Shown here: positions 39,218-48,873 of the stretch, one piece after another
Layout of the letters: each line of letters starts with the position of its first letter
How positions within the stretch are numbered: the stretch's first letter is position 1
Source: Paenibacillus maysiensis
GTDB lineage: Bacteria > Bacillota > Bacilli > Paenibacillales > Paenibacillaceae
Direction: 5' to 3'
DNA length: 49,599 nucleotides
Assembly: GCF_000520815.1 (NCBI RefSeq)
Contig: NZ_ASRY01000189.1
Coordinates: forward strand, 1 to 49,599
The notes under the pieces: model-generated
Told to the model about the DNA's origin: nothing
The model's input: only the letters and a program-made list of their open reading frames with translations
The model's database searches: none
Made by a program: the position numbers and the translations under genes

Positions 39218-40567
39218 TTAGATGGAGTCGGGAAATTCGTATCTGATAATATCGGTTTCTGACACAATATGCCCCATTTGAGATTCGATGAACTCCAAAT
39301 CCCCTTCGACAGCACCTATATAATGCTTGGTACCCGGCTCTACGACGATAACCTCACCGGGGTTGACCATTTGCATTATTCCATTGATACAAACGCTTCC
39401 CACCCCGGACGTAATAGTCCACACCTCTTTACGGAACTGATGTTCATGATAGCTGATGAATCTTCCAGCAGAGATGACTACCCGTTTGGTGACTGTCTGT
39501 AGGCCGCTGGCCGCTTGTTGCTGGGACAATACCGTTTGCTTCCCCCAAAAGCGCTCCTCAAAACGAGGACCAATCTCAATTTCTGCCACCATATCCTTAA
39601 TCCCTGTGGATGATTGTCGATCGGTGACCAGCACGCCATCCGGCCCGGCAACGACGATGATGTCCGGGACATTCCAGATGCTAACCGGAATCTCCAGTTC
39701 ATTGATAATATGCGAATCATGAGAAGCTTCTGAAATATAGCCTGGGCCGCTCAGCTCTGAGCTCATTTCCCGCACCAGCGAATCCCACGTTCCTAGATCC
39801 CTCCACTCCCCATGATATGGAAGCACTGAAAGCTGACGGGTCTGTTCCACTACCGCAATATCGAAACTGGTTTTAGGCAATTCTGCATAATTTGTCGAAA
39901 GAGATGTATAGTCCGATGATAGGCCCTTTTGCTCCAGCATGTCCAATAAAAAACCAAGCCTGAAGGCAAACACACCGCAATTCCATAGGGCTCCTTCCCG
40001 GATCAGCGCCTCCGAACGGATCAGATCCGGCTTTTCCACAAATGAACTAACCCTGAGATACGGCTGATTGGGGGAGGAAGATGACGAAGGAACAATATAG
40101 CCATATTTGTCAGAAGGCTCCGTTGGAACAGCCCCCATGAGTGCGATGTCACTCCCGGATTGCTTCAATATAGATGGAAGCCTGCGTAAATGCTCGAAAA
40201 ACTCATCCCCCGCATATCCGTCCACTGGCATAACCCCTACAATCTCGTCGCGCGATGCACCTGCCTGGTCATGTAAGTAAGCCGCAGCCAAGGAAATGGC
40301 CGGAAATGTATCCCGTCGGGTAGGCTCCTCAATTACTACAGCATCCGCTCCAATTTGCCCACGGATCAGCTCTGCTTGAGTTCCACTCGTTGAAAAATAG
40401 GCCTTCCCTGCCAAATTTGCTTCAGATAACTGCCGCCAAATCCGTTGCAGCATGCTTTCAGGTCGTTCGTCATGACGCAGAATCGTAAGAAACTGCTTGG
40501 GGCGACTCTCATTGGACAAAGGCCAGAGACGCTTACCAGAACCTCCAGATAATAAAATCATTCGCAT
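39218..40567 (-). CDS. manC: Mannose-1-phosphate guanylyltransferase with C-terminal cupin
   Basis: Makes GDP-mannose for polysaccharide synthesis. 449 residues: the N-terminal nucleotidyltransferase has LLSGGSGKRLWPLS and PKQFL, plus VEKPD. The C-terminal part, from about residue 340, is a cupin of the type II phosphomannose isomerase kind (SYHEHQFRKEVWTITSG, PGTKHYIGA), so both activities may reside in one chain, as in AlgA. GAGGAAGAAGG precedes the ATG. It stands alone, divergent from a response regulator, near envelope and glycosyltransferase genes. Confidence 0.88.
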   Translation of the reverse strand: MRMILLSGGSGKRLWPLSNESRPKQFLTILRHDERPESMLQRIWRQLSEANLAGKAYFSTSGTQAELIRGQIGADAVVIEEPTRRDTFPAISLAAAYLHDQAGASRDEIVGVMPVDGYAGDEFFEHLRRLPSILKQSGSDIALMGAVPTEPSDKYGYIVPSSSSSPNQPYLRVSSFVEKPDLIRSEALIREGALWNCGVFAFRLGFLLDMLEQKGLSSDYTSLSTNYAELPKTSFDIAVVEQTRQLSVLPYHGEWRDLGTWDSLVREMSSELSGPGYISEASHDSHIINELEIPVSIWNVPDIIVVAGPDGVLVTDRQSSTGIKDMVAEIEIGPRFEERFWGKQTVLSQQQAASGLQTVTKRVVISAGRFISYHEHQFRKEVWTITSGVGSVCINGIMQMVNPGEVIVVEPGTKHYIGAVEGDLEFIESQMGHIVSETDIIRYEFPDSI

Positions 40568-40603
40568 TTATGCAACCTTCTTCCTCTAAAATAATAAGTT
40601 ACA

Positions 40604-40615
40604 TGCCAATTGGCA
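40604..40615. promoter_or_regulatory. Palindrome TGCCAATTGGCA upstream of manC
   Basis: Perfect 12-base palindrome 37 bases upstream of the manC ATG, in the divergent region. Possible operator; no regulator assigned. Confidence 0.35.
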
Positions 40616-40669
40616 CTGTTCGTTTTTCATAAATTTACCGATTACATAGGTATGCATAAATCTCAATTT

Positions 40670-40690
40670 ATACATGATTACATCATGTAT
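40670..40690. promoter_or_regulatory. 21-base perfect dyad upstream of the response regulator
   Basis: ATACATGAT, TAC, ATCATGTAT: nine-base perfect arms, 33 bases ahead of the response regulator start. It lies in the shared region with manC. OmpR-family proteins more often bind direct repeats, so a different dimeric regulator is possible. Confidence 0.4.
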
Positions 40691-40722
40691 TTGTATATTT
40701 GTTTGTACAGGAGCTGTCAGTT

Positions 40723-41418
40723 ATGTCTATTAAAATACTTATCATTGAAGATGAAAAAAGTTTGGCAGATATGATCGGCCTTCATCTTCAGGAAGAAGGT
40801 TATCATACCGAACTTATTTACGATTTCAAACAAGCACTTCCGACACTTATGCGTTTTAAGCCTGATGTTATTGTGACCGATCTTATGTTTTCCGGCAGGG
40901 TCGAATGCGCACTGATCGGCCAACTCCGTCAATATACGACGGTTCCTGTGCTGGTGATCTCCAACAATACCCTTTTGAATATAAGAATTAAAGCACTGGA
41001 TGACGGAGCGGATGATTTTTTATGCAAGCCATTCAACCTGAGAGAGCTAACCGCCCGTATCAAAGCCTTACTGCGCCGCTGTGGCTCCAACATGCCTGCC
41101 GAGTCCCAGGCCATAACCAAAAAACTCAAAAAAGCGCGGGTCTGGGTGAATGATTACCGTCACAGCCTGTTGGTCGATGACCAGGAGGTTGAAGTGACTC
41201 AAATCGAATTTTCCATTATAAAAGAGCTATCCGGCTATCCGGGGAAAGTCTTTACCCGCAGCGAGCTCATGGATCGGATTAAAGGCGGAGACGGTGCCTA
41301 TCTCGATCGCACGATTGACGTACATATCTCCAGTCTCCGCAAAAAAATCGAACGTGACCCCAAAAATCCTCAGCACATCCGTACAGTTTGGGGCAGGGGA
41401 TACAAATATGAGATGTAG
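40723..41418 (+). CDS. OmpR-family response regulator
   Basis: 231 residues. The receiver domain has the acidic pair in IIEDEK, phospho-acceptor Asp53 in VIVTDLMFS and Lys near 103 in FLCKPFNL. The C-terminal winged helix is intact (VEVTQIEFSIIKEL, RTIDVHISSLRKKI, VWGRGYKYEM). The ATG at 40723 has AGGAG upstream; the frame start at 40699 adds eight residues. No kinase is adjacent on this strand; the nearest is the gene at 45941, facing it across a large membrane protein. Confidence 0.92.
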   Translation: MSIKILIIEDEKSLADMIGLHLQEEGYHTELIYDFKQALPTLMRFKPDVIVTDLMFSGRVECALIGQLRQYTTVPVLVISNNTLLNIRIKALDDGADDFLCKPFNLRELTARIKALLRRCGSNMPAESQAITKKLKKARVWVNDYRHSLLVDDQEVEVTQIEFSIIKELSGYPGKVFTRSELMDRIKGGDGAYLDRTIDVHISSLRKKIERDPKNPQHIRTVWGRGYKYEM

Positions 41419-41462
41419 CCGTGCCGTCTGATGGCTACTGGGTTGCATCTGGAAACTTCCTT

Positions 41463-44400
41463 CTATGGAATCTTTCGTTTTTTCCATCGCCGATAAGGAA
41501 GAAAACAAGCCGCTCCACCAAGTATCCCAATGATGAACAGTATCCAGCCAAAGCGGTAGGCGGAAGCCAGAATAATGACGACCTTGCCGCTCCCGCTGCC
41601 ACTGGTTATAAATCCAGTAGTCACTCCGTTTACCGACAGACGGGCACGCTGGGTTTCACTTCCCAGTCTGAATTCCCACAGTGGATTGGGCGACTCGGTT
41701 TCCCGAATCAGCACCTGCTGATGCATCGGATTATACAGCGTAAAGCTGCGTTCCATGGAATTTTTACGAGTAGCCTGAATACTTTCTGAAGCATGGGGAG
41801 CCGTAAAAAAGGTTTCCATATCCGTCCCCTCAAACAGCGTAAGCTGATCCACTGTAATCATCGCCTGATAAGGGATGATGGAATAATGCTTCATTTGAAA
41901 TAAGCCTGACTGCTTCTTATGCGCATGCGCCAAAATCTGAAACTGCATAAAGGCGGTTCCTGCCGGAGCCTTCACAATCTGATCATAATGATTCCATTGC
42001 TCCTTATCTCGCTCCTCCACCTCGTTAATATAAGAGGTCTGGAGGATTTGGGAGGCTTTATTCAAAAAAATGACCTTCATATGCCGACTTCCAATTTGTT
42101 TTGACCTCGCATCCAGTTGTACAGCATACTCTCGCAGCGGCTCAGCCTTCATTTTCTTCGACGCATATATATTCCAATCACAGGAATAGCTCGGTGCGTA
42201 ACGAATGGACAGCCCCTCGCCGCCTGATGACAGACTCGTCTTGCCAGGCTGAATATCCGCCACGCAGCCTACATCATTGGTTAAAGATTCCTTCGTGTTA
42301 TCCTCTGGCATAACCGTCACTTCCTGCGCGGCCAACCGATGAATATCTCCATACCCGCTCATGGACGGCACCTGACTGTCCAACACCAGCGTTAAGCGAT
42401 ACTTCCCTTTGGTTAAAAACAGATTCTTGAACTCTACACGTCCGTAATCGTTCAGCAAACCGGGAATTTGAATGATTTGTTTGGCAAAGCCATCCTGATT
42501 CGGCACCGTTTCAATGACCTGTTTCTCGGATGAAGAGGTAACGGGCAATCGCTTATACGACTCACCTGTATGGATCGTTCTTGTCAGCACCGTTCCTGTC
42601 TCTTCATTCGTCCACTTCATCGTCAATGCCCCATGATACCCGGCAGGTAAATCAGCCAGAATAGCTGTAGAATAGGTGCCCGTTTTGGCGATCTCCACAT
42701 CCCTGCTTAATGTACCTTTCTGATAGCTGATTCCCCGTCCCATGCTGAGCCTCGGCAGAGCACGCTCTGTCTGCACATTTCCTTGGACGTTAAAATCGCT
42801 CTCGGTCTCCAGGGTGAAAAAGAGCTTGCCCCGCTTCAATGCCTGCTCCACCGGAAAAGATAGCTCATCCAGCTGGTCTACAGGTACAATCGCAAATTGA
42901 TTGATCGCGTTAAAGCCTTGCAGGTTATTAACCGTAATCGGGGTATCCCCTTTGGGAAAAGCATGTTCTCCCAGGTCAACCCATTCGAACTGATTCAAGC
43001 CTTCATCATGGGTTTTGATGTCGACCACTCCGCCCGGCAGCGTAACTTTCAGCTTCCCGCCTGCCTTATTCATAAACACTCTCGCATATACATGCGAGGT
43101 TTGCGGCTGTTCCAGCTTTTTGTGCATCGTAAATACGTTAGGCTTACTATATTGTCCCAAATCACGTAACTGGATATCATGAATCCACCAGTAGTTCTTT
43201 TGCTGCGGGCGTTGCAGGGTTAACAAATCCATTCGCATCCAGTAGCTGCCCGGCGGGGACACATATTCCCCGTAAAATTTTACACCGTCAAAATTATATC
43301 CCTCCGAAGGTGCCACGACATAGCTAACCCCCAGCTCGCGCATCTGCTTATCATAAAACCTCATTTTAACATGCATTTTGTTCGTGCCGCGTCCAGAGAC
43401 GGTGATCTGAAACTGGTACGGGTTATTTTCCTTGGCTTCCAGCAAACCGGATCTCGCGACCTGCCATATGTTACTCGGGTCTCCCTTCATAATCTCGCCG
43501 TGCAGGGTCGGCACCTCATTCAATTCCTCACGCGGATTAGCCTCTACGCTGAACAACTGCGGATTATCCGGTTTGAAAAAGGTTTCGGTCCGCAGCATGG
43601 AGTCAAAATCCAGGACCGTTTTCCCTTTAATGCTGCTCATCTGATAAGGGGCCACATCCAGCTTCTTGCTGGCAAAGGTGACAGCAATCCCGGCATCCAT
43701 TTCCATATCAAACGGGAAATTCCGTATATTCTGGGACGATAAATACCATAACCAATCGTTGGTCGAGGCAAAGGTTTTGGACCATTTTAAAAAAGCATTG
43801 CCATCTTCAATGACATCAAACGGACGCAAGTAATCCTCTGCCGGAAGCTGTGACAACAGTACATCGTTAAAGGAGGCCGCTTCCACATAATCCCCCTTGT
43901 TGACCGTCTGAAGGGTTTTTAGCTCAGGCTTTAACGCACTGAATAGTACCCCGAAGCGACTAAAGTCAAATCCAGGCAGATGGCTGTAGCTCTCCAGTCG
44001 GCTAAAGCCGTAAGGTGTCACAATTTTGCTCGTTAATATGTTCATATAAGGCGGGGCCTGATCCAGATTAAATATGGAAAAAAGTCCGTTCTTGTACGTG
44101 CGTTTCAGCCCGGTCTGGCCTTCCAACTGAGACAGGTGGAAATCCTGCCGCTTCTCCTGTCCCTCATATTCGTCATGGTACACTAACTGATTAACCCCAA
44201 AGGTGGAGAACAACCAGCCTAACCGCGAGCTTAGCCCGTTGTCCAGCAAATACTCCAGAAAGTTCATATAGTATGTAATCCCGGGGTCGTTGCCTTCATG
44301 ATGGAAAATCGTATTTTTAGGAGATGAGTACACCTGAAAATCCCCGGTTGCCTTCTCGGTTGCCGTCTTACCCTTATTCCATTTGGGCGTGGCTACGCCG

Positions 44401-45890
44401 TTAAAGCTCTGAATCATATTATCGGCAATCGGAAAATACAAGGCTTTGCTGTCAAAGCGGTCCGGGTCTGTCAGCCTTTCAGCCATTTGGCTGTAAGCCT
44501 CCGGCACTTGAACCGGCTTGTAATATCCCTCAATGAATTGGGTACGCAAGGGTGCAAAATACACGCCAAGGCACAGGACAACAATGACAAACGCCAGCCT
44601 TTTATACATTCGTTGCAGCGGTGATGATCCAAACCATTCCATAATCTGAATCACGCCGAAGGTCAGCAAAACCCCGAAATTAAGGGCAATCAGCCCGATA
44701 AACTTGTTGGGATCACGGAAAACTGAGCCAATCACAGGGGTCTTCGTCACCAGAATGACAAACCACTTGGCAATGGACGGGAAGGTTGTCCCGGTGGCAG
44801 CAACGAGAAATAATAACGTAAGCAGCGAAAAAATCAGAATGATCGGATTTTGGTGTGAGCGTGTCACCATCGCATAACCAATCAAGAGCAGTAAAAATCC
44901 CCCGCCCACATAAAACATCGCAGACAGTGAGGAAAAGGAGAACATAGGCCACCAATAGCTCAGCAAGTAGCCCACATTATATAAGCTGCTGTTACGACTG
45001 AATAGGGACAAGGTATCGACGACGTTGATATTATGCTGCGACGCCTGAGCGTCCATCACCATACTGCCGAGATACAGGGACAACCAATAAAAACTGAGCA
45101 GACCGAAGAACACGCCAAAAATGATCCCTTTACGCAAAAAATTGCCGTATAACGGCTGTAAATAGGCGCGACCGGCCTTGCGGTGCGTCCAGGTCAGTTT
45201 GATCAGCAAGAGCATGGTGAACAAGCCCAAATAAATCATGCCGAAGAAAAAATAATGAATCGCAGCGGCACTGACGGTAAATACCGCCGCCAACAGAAAC
45301 AAGTCTATCCAGTTCCGCTGGTACAGCTTGTGAGGATTATAGTTTTTAATTTGCTGAATTTGAAATTTGGGGTCGACCGCGCTGAAAAAGAAGCGCAGCA
45401 TTAACGGAAACAAGCTATATCCACAGAGCAAATAAATATGCTGAATGCGAAAAATAACCCACGGATTCAGCGCATAAAACAGTGCGCCGATCATGATGGC
45501 AAAAATGCGGGTTTTGGTAAAGTTCGGTGAATAATATACACTAACCAACCGCTTGGCAAAGGCATACATCGAAAATGCCGAAACAAACAGCAGACCCGTG
45601 ATAAACGACTTGAGCAAGACCGGGCCGCTTTCTCCAAATAGCAACGAAAGTCCGTAGAAGGGCAAGATATAAAGGATACGCGGAGCATTGAACATGGTAG
45701 AGGTAGACCATCGTTCGTTCCATACCCCCATAATTTCCTCCAGATACCGATGAGAGGTGGCTCCAAAGGCAATATCACTGAATACGATTTGCCCCGGTCC
45801 ATAGATAGGCGCAAGATATACGCCAATCGCAACCAGCATCAACCAAATTGCCGCCATATCGTAGCGGTAGCGAAATATCCATTTTTTCAT
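41463..45890 (-). CDS. Giant multi-spanning envelope protein, GT-C/YfhO-like topology
   Basis: 1475 residues. Residues about 12-445 hold roughly a dozen membrane helices, starting AAIWLMLVAIGVYLAPIYG, with an acidic first outer loop (VFSDIAFGATSHRYLEE). That arrangement resembles GT-C lipid-linked sugar transferases and the YfhO family. About 990 extracytoplasmic residues follow, beta-rich with several jelly-roll-like stretches (for example LGSYWMRMDL-type segments near 43220). A final helix near 1440-1468 and a KKRKIP tail close it. GAGAGGGGGAC precedes the ATG. It follows the kinase gene by 50 bases on the same strand. The function is unknown; glycan transfer or surface assembly is a guess from topology. 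Confidence 0.6.
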   Translation of the reverse strand: MKKWIFRYRYDMAAIWLMLVAIGVYLAPIYGPGQIVFSDIAFGATSHRYLEEIMGVWNERWSTSTMFNAPRILYILPFYGLSLLFGESGPVLLKSFITGLLFVSAFSMYAFAKRLVSVYYSPNFTKTRIFAIMIGALFYALNPWVIFRIQHIYLLCGYSLFPLMLRFFFSAVDPKFQIQQIKNYNPHKLYQRNWIDLFLLAAVFTVSAAAIHYFFFGMIYLGLFTMLLLIKLTWTHRKAGRAYLQPLYGNFLRKGIIFGVFFGLLSFYWLSLYLGSMVMDAQASQHNINVVDTLSLFSRNSSLYNVGYLLSYWWPMFSFSSLSAMFYVGGGFLLLLIGYAMVTRSHQNPIILIFSLLTLLFLVAATGTTFPSIAKWFVILVTKTPVIGSVFRDPNKFIGLIALNFGVLLTFGVIQIMEWFGSSPLQRMYKRLAFVIVVLCLGVYFAPLRTQFIEGYYKPVQVPEAYSQMAERLTDPDRFDSKALYFPIADNMIQSFNGVATPKWNKGKTATEKATGDFQVYSSPKNTIFHHEGNDPGITYYMNFLEYLLDNGLSSRLGWLFSTFGVNQLVYHDEYEGQEKRQDFHLSQLEGQTGLKRTYKNGLFSIFNLDQAPPYMNILTSKIVTPYGFSRLESYSHLPGFDFSRFGVLFSALKPELKTLQTVNKGDYVEAASFNDVLLSQLPAEDYLRPFDVIEDGNAFLKWSKTFASTNDWLWYLSSQNIRNFPFDMEMDAGIAVTFASKKLDVAPYQMSSIKGKTVLDFDSMLRTETFFKPDNPQLFSVEANPREELNEVPTLHGEIMKGDPSNIWQVARSGLLEAKENNPYQFQITVSGRGTNKMHVKMRFYDKQMRELGVSYVVAPSEGYNFDGVKFYGEYVSPPGSYWMRMDLLTLQRPQQKNYWWIHDIQLRDLGQYSKPNVFTMHKKLEQPQTSHVYARVFMNKAGGKLKVTLPGGVVDIKTHDEGLNQFEWVDLGEHAFPKGDTPITVNNLQGFNAINQFAIVPVDQLDELSFPVEQALKRGKLFFTLETESDFNVQGNVQTERALPRLSMGRGISYQKGTLSRDVEIAKTGTYSTAILADLPAGYHGALTMKWTNEETGTVLTRTIHTGESYKRLPVTSSSEKQVIETVPNQDGFAKQIIQIPGLLNDYGRVEFKNLFLTKGKYRLTLVLDSQVPSMSGYGDIHRLAAQEVTVMPEDNTKESLTNDVGCVADIQPGKTSLSSGGEGLSIRYAPSYSCDWNIYASKKMKAEPLREYAVQLDARSKQIGSRHMKVIFLNKASQILQTSYINEVEERDKEQWNHYDQIVKAPAGTAFMQFQILAHAHKKQSGLFQMKHYSIIPYQAMITVDQLTLFEGTDMETFFTAPHASESIQATRKNSMERSFTLYNPMHQQVLIRETESPNPLWEFRLGSETQRARLSVNGVTTGFITSGSGSGKVVIILASAYRFGWILFIIGILGGAACFLPYRRWKKRKIP

Positions 45891-45940
45891 GCTTGTCCCC
45901 CTCTCTTGAACTTCTCGTGTATCTGTCGGTTATTTTGGGG

Positions 45941-47677
45941 CTATCTTCTTAAACGAACGATCGCCTGCAAGCCTTGATCCGTATTACGCAGCTTTAAGCG
46001 GCCACTGATCGTCTTTAGATAGGCATCCATATGATACAGGCTGAACGTATGCTCCTGCGAGTTTTGGGAATAGTCCGGCTGGAAATAGCTCCAGCGCATC
46101 TTGTCATCAATGCCGCCGCCCGTATCCTCAATGGTAATAACAATTTCTCCTTCTTCCAGCCGAGAGCTAACCTTGAGGACTTGAGTCTGGCGCTTGGAAC
46201 GCAGCAGACCCGTACGTCCCCGCTCCTGATCCTCCGATAGCTCTACACCTTGGCCCATTGCCTGCACTGCATTTTCCAGCAGCCCCTGAATCGTTTTGTA
46301 CAGCATTGGCGCTTGTGCTGCAATCGATGGAACAGGCTCTTGCCGCAAGATCACTTGAATGTTCTTCATATCCAACGAACGGTTCGCCCATTTCAGCGAT
46401 TCGGACAATACCTCATTCATATCCGTAAAGCTGATTCCGCTATTGTCGTGCATCTTCTCTTCCAGCTCATCACGTAAGGTGCGGACTCCGGTCAGCAGCC
46501 CTCCCAGTGAGGATTCCTGTTTGAGACGTCCCTGAATGAAATTTTCATTCAACTCACGGAAATATTCCAATTCCTCATGGGATGCTCCCTTTCCCTGACT
46601 GGAAGCTGCTTCAAAGCGGTTCGCCAGATCATGATAAAAGCCCAGCAACTTCAAATCATCACCGCCTGTCAGACGGGCAGTCTGCTCTTGCAGCTCCTGG
46701 AGCCGTTGCTCAATTGTCTGCATTAACGGCAAGTAATACGTATCCTGCTGCTGTCGCATATCCTCATCCCGTCGTTGGTCACGCACCTGATTATTTACGA
46801 TGGCATCCTTCACAATTCGTTTGCGGAACTGTATGAGCATGGCCCACAGCATAAGTAATATCAGAGCCATGACCATCAATAACTGTTTGCGAAAAGAGCT
46901 GGTGCGCTCTGCAATGTCCTGACTGACATCTTCAACCGATATGTAAAGCGCCTCTTCCCCAATGCGGCTGAATCCTATTCCATATTTCTCTCCGCTATCT
47001 TCAATGACGCTCGTATTGCCCTCCAGTAGCCTACGGGTTACGTTTGTAATATCCGTTCGGTTGATATCCGGTGAATTGCGAGAAGCTACGACCTTAAATT
47101 GATTATTATAAAATAAAACCTCGTGCTGATCGACCGGTTTACTTTTAATGATTCCGCTAAGCATATCAGCATCAATTGTACGCACCATAAATCCGCCCAT
47201 CTGCGCCCCTTGAATCCTGCACACCATATACTGAGCAGGCTGATGATCCTCTGTCACAAAGGGGCTTACGGCACAGCCGTTTTGCAGCCATTTAACCTGC
47301 TGCACCGCACTTTTCATCTCACGATTTTCTCGTCCGGCAATCACATGATACTGTTCATCCAGCACATAAAAGGACCCGGTTTCACGCTTAAACCCCTCGG
47401 AGTATTGGCGGTTCCCCTGATTCAGCATATCTCTGCCCAGACTGGACGACAGCTCCTTCAGTTCAGCCTGCCATACGGCATAGCGCTCGGTTATGCTGCT
47501 GGACAGTTCCTGCACCTCATGCTGGAGCTGCTCATTTTGAATTTCCGCCAAGTGACTGCTGAATTGGCGTACGACAAACCATTGAAGCACAGCAGCCAAG
47601 AACACAGTCACACACACAACGATCAGGTACAGGATCAGCTTTTGCCAACCCGGTTTCAACAACGCCCATCGCTTCAT
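45941..47677 (-). CDS. Membrane sensor histidine kinase
   Basis: 578 residues. Two membrane helices (about 16-36 and 266-286) enclose a 230-residue extracytoplasmic sensor of CACHE-like length. A cytoplasmic coiled coil leads to an atypical H-box, GFYHDLANRF with the likely phospho-His349, then an ATPase domain with N-box LLENAVQAM and G-box IEDTGGGID. GGAGGGGAC precedes the ATG, which overlaps the upstream gene by four bases. No partner response regulator is in the operon itself; candidates are the regulators at 40723 and 48169. Confidence 0.88.
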   Translation of the reverse strand: MKRWALLKPGWQKLILYLIVVCVTVFLAAVLQWFVVRQFSSHLAEIQNEQLQHEVQELSSSITERYAVWQAELKELSSSLGRDMLNQGNRQYSEGFKRETGSFYVLDEQYHVIAGRENREMKSAVQQVKWLQNGCAVSPFVTEDHQPAQYMVCRIQGAQMGGFMVRTIDADMLSGIIKSKPVDQHEVLFYNNQFKVVASRNSPDINRTDITNVTRRLLEGNTSVIEDSGEKYGIGFSRIGEEALYISVEDVSQDIAERTSSFRKQLLMVMALILLMLWAMLIQFRKRIVKDAIVNNQVRDQRRDEDMRQQQDTYYLPLMQTIEQRLQELQEQTARLTGGDDLKLLGFYHDLANRFEAASSQGKGASHEELEYFRELNENFIQGRLKQESSLGGLLTGVRTLRDELEEKMHDNSGISFTDMNEVLSESLKWANRSLDMKNIQVILRQEPVPSIAAQAPMLYKTIQGLLENAVQAMGQGVELSEDQERGRTGLLRSKRQTQVLKVSSRLEEGEIVITIEDTGGGIDDKMRWSYFQPDYSQNSQEHTFSLYHMDAYLKTISGRLKLRNTDQGLQAIVRLRR

Positions 47678-48135
47678 GCTTTCCTGTCCCCTCCATTCGG
47701 TTCAATTCGGCCCAGAATGGCCTGCATCAGACACTCCAGCTCGTAGCTGACTAGCGGCAGCCGTGCACACAACAACCGGGGAGTCCGGCGCTGGAGTGCG
47801 GCAAACCTTGCAGCGGTTTCCGTTGCCCCATCCGTCAGCAGCAGCAATTCGCAGGTTTTTGCAATATATAAACGATCCAGCTCTTCTTCGCTGTACTCGC
47901 GCAGATCAACAATGTAAATATCATGACGATCGTCCATATGCTGAAGTGCGCTGGAGACGGTCAGGGTTACTCCTGCATGTCGTGCAGCATGATACTGGTG
48001 AAGCAGACACATTCCTTTTTCCCAGAGCGCATGCTCAGCCGAGTCGAATCGTTCACAAAAAAGACGCAGCGCCCGTTCTGTATTGACATCTTTCAAAAAT
48101 GCCAAAACGCTGATATTATACATGTAGTTCCTCAT
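47674..48135 (-). CDS. Unknown 153-residue protein cotranscribed with the kinase
   Basis: First gene of the kinase operon, ending in an ATGA overlap with it. Two starts are possible (ATG at 48135 or, four codons on, at 48123). It is an alpha/beta protein with no membrane segment. The segment DIYIVDLREYSEEELDRL followed by LLLLTDGATET resembles the second half of MinD/ParA-like folds or a receiver-like pseudo-domain, but no P-loop and no phospho-Asp pocket are present. I do not recognise a family. Confidence 0.6.
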   Translation of the reverse strand: MRNYMYNISVLAFLKDVNTERALRLFCERFDSAEHALWEKGMCLLHQYHAARHAGVTLTVSSALQHMDDRHDIYIVDLREYSEEELDRLYIAKTCELLLLTDGATETAARFAALQRRTPRLLCARLPLVSYELECLMQAILGRIEPNGGDRKA

Positions 48136-48168
48136 TTCTTACTTCCTGATTGGAGTTGCGCAGTTCTT

Positions 48169-48873
48169 ATGACACCCCAAAACATTCTATTTGTTGACGA
48201 CAGCCCTATGGTTTTGTCCCTGCTTGAACGGACATTGTCGGAGGAAAGGTTCACCTTACATACCGCTCATACCACCAAAGAAGCCTTGCAGGTGCTGGAA
48301 CAGCACCCGATTGATGTCGTGGTTTCCGATCTGCTTATGCCTGGTCTGGACGGGATTACCTTCCTTCGCATGATCAAGGAGGATTATCCCCATATCGTGC
48401 GGATCATTTTGTCAGGTCACCTGCATACGCAGACCATTTTATCCGCGATTAATCAAGTGGGCGTATTCCACTTTTTGACGAAACCGCTGGAGCTGGATGA
48501 TGACACGCTGAAAAGGATACTGTACGAGGCGCTTGATGAAGCCAAGCTGAATCGAAACCGCCTGCATACAGACCAGAGCGTTGCTCCCCCTCTGTCGGCA
48601 TTTATAGACAGCATTCTGAATGCCCCGTACCGACCCTATGTTTTACTAAATGAGCAGGATATCGTAACTGCTGTACATGCTGCGCTCGCTGAGCTGTATC
48701 CTGTAGGCAGCTCACTTCGTCATCCTGACCAGCAGGGTATTCAGTTAACCGAGCATTCATTGTATATACCGTATGATGAGTCGGAATCTTCCGATCCCGA
48801 CCTGTACACGCTGGATACGCTGACAGTGGGCCATTTATCCTTACGCCTTATCCGCCTTAGCGAGATCGCGTGA
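48169..48873 (+). CDS. Response regulator with an unrecognised C-terminal domain
   Basis: 234 residues. The receiver is complete: NILFVDDSPM, phospho-acceptor Asp54 in VVVSDLLMPG, and Lys105 in FHFLTKPLEL, a RpfG/HupR-like receiver. The C-terminal 110 residues are not a known DNA-binding or GGDEF/HD output; they look like a small alpha/beta domain. The ATG at 48169 is used because the frame start at 47923 lies inside the opposite gene; the ribosome binding site (TGGAG) is rather distant. It diverges from the kinase operon with 33 bases between. Its last 33 bases overlap the converging glycosyltransferase gene. Confidence 0.82.
   Translation: MTPQNILFVDDSPMVLSLLERTLSEERFTLHTAHTTKEALQVLEQHPIDVVVSDLLMPGLDGITFLRMIKEDYPHIVRIILSGHLHTQTILSAINQVGVFHFLTKPLELDDDTLKRILYEALDEAKLNRNRLHTDQSVAPPLSAFIDSILNAPYRPYVLLNEQDIVTAVHAALAELYPVGSSLRHPDQQGIQLTEHSLYIPYDESESSDPDLYTLDTLTVGHLSLRLIRLSEIA

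Noticed and set aside
47923..48168. Long N-terminal extension of the response regulator at 48169
   Set aside because: It lies opposite the start of the 153-residue gene, and the receiver domain begins exactly at the ATG at 48169.
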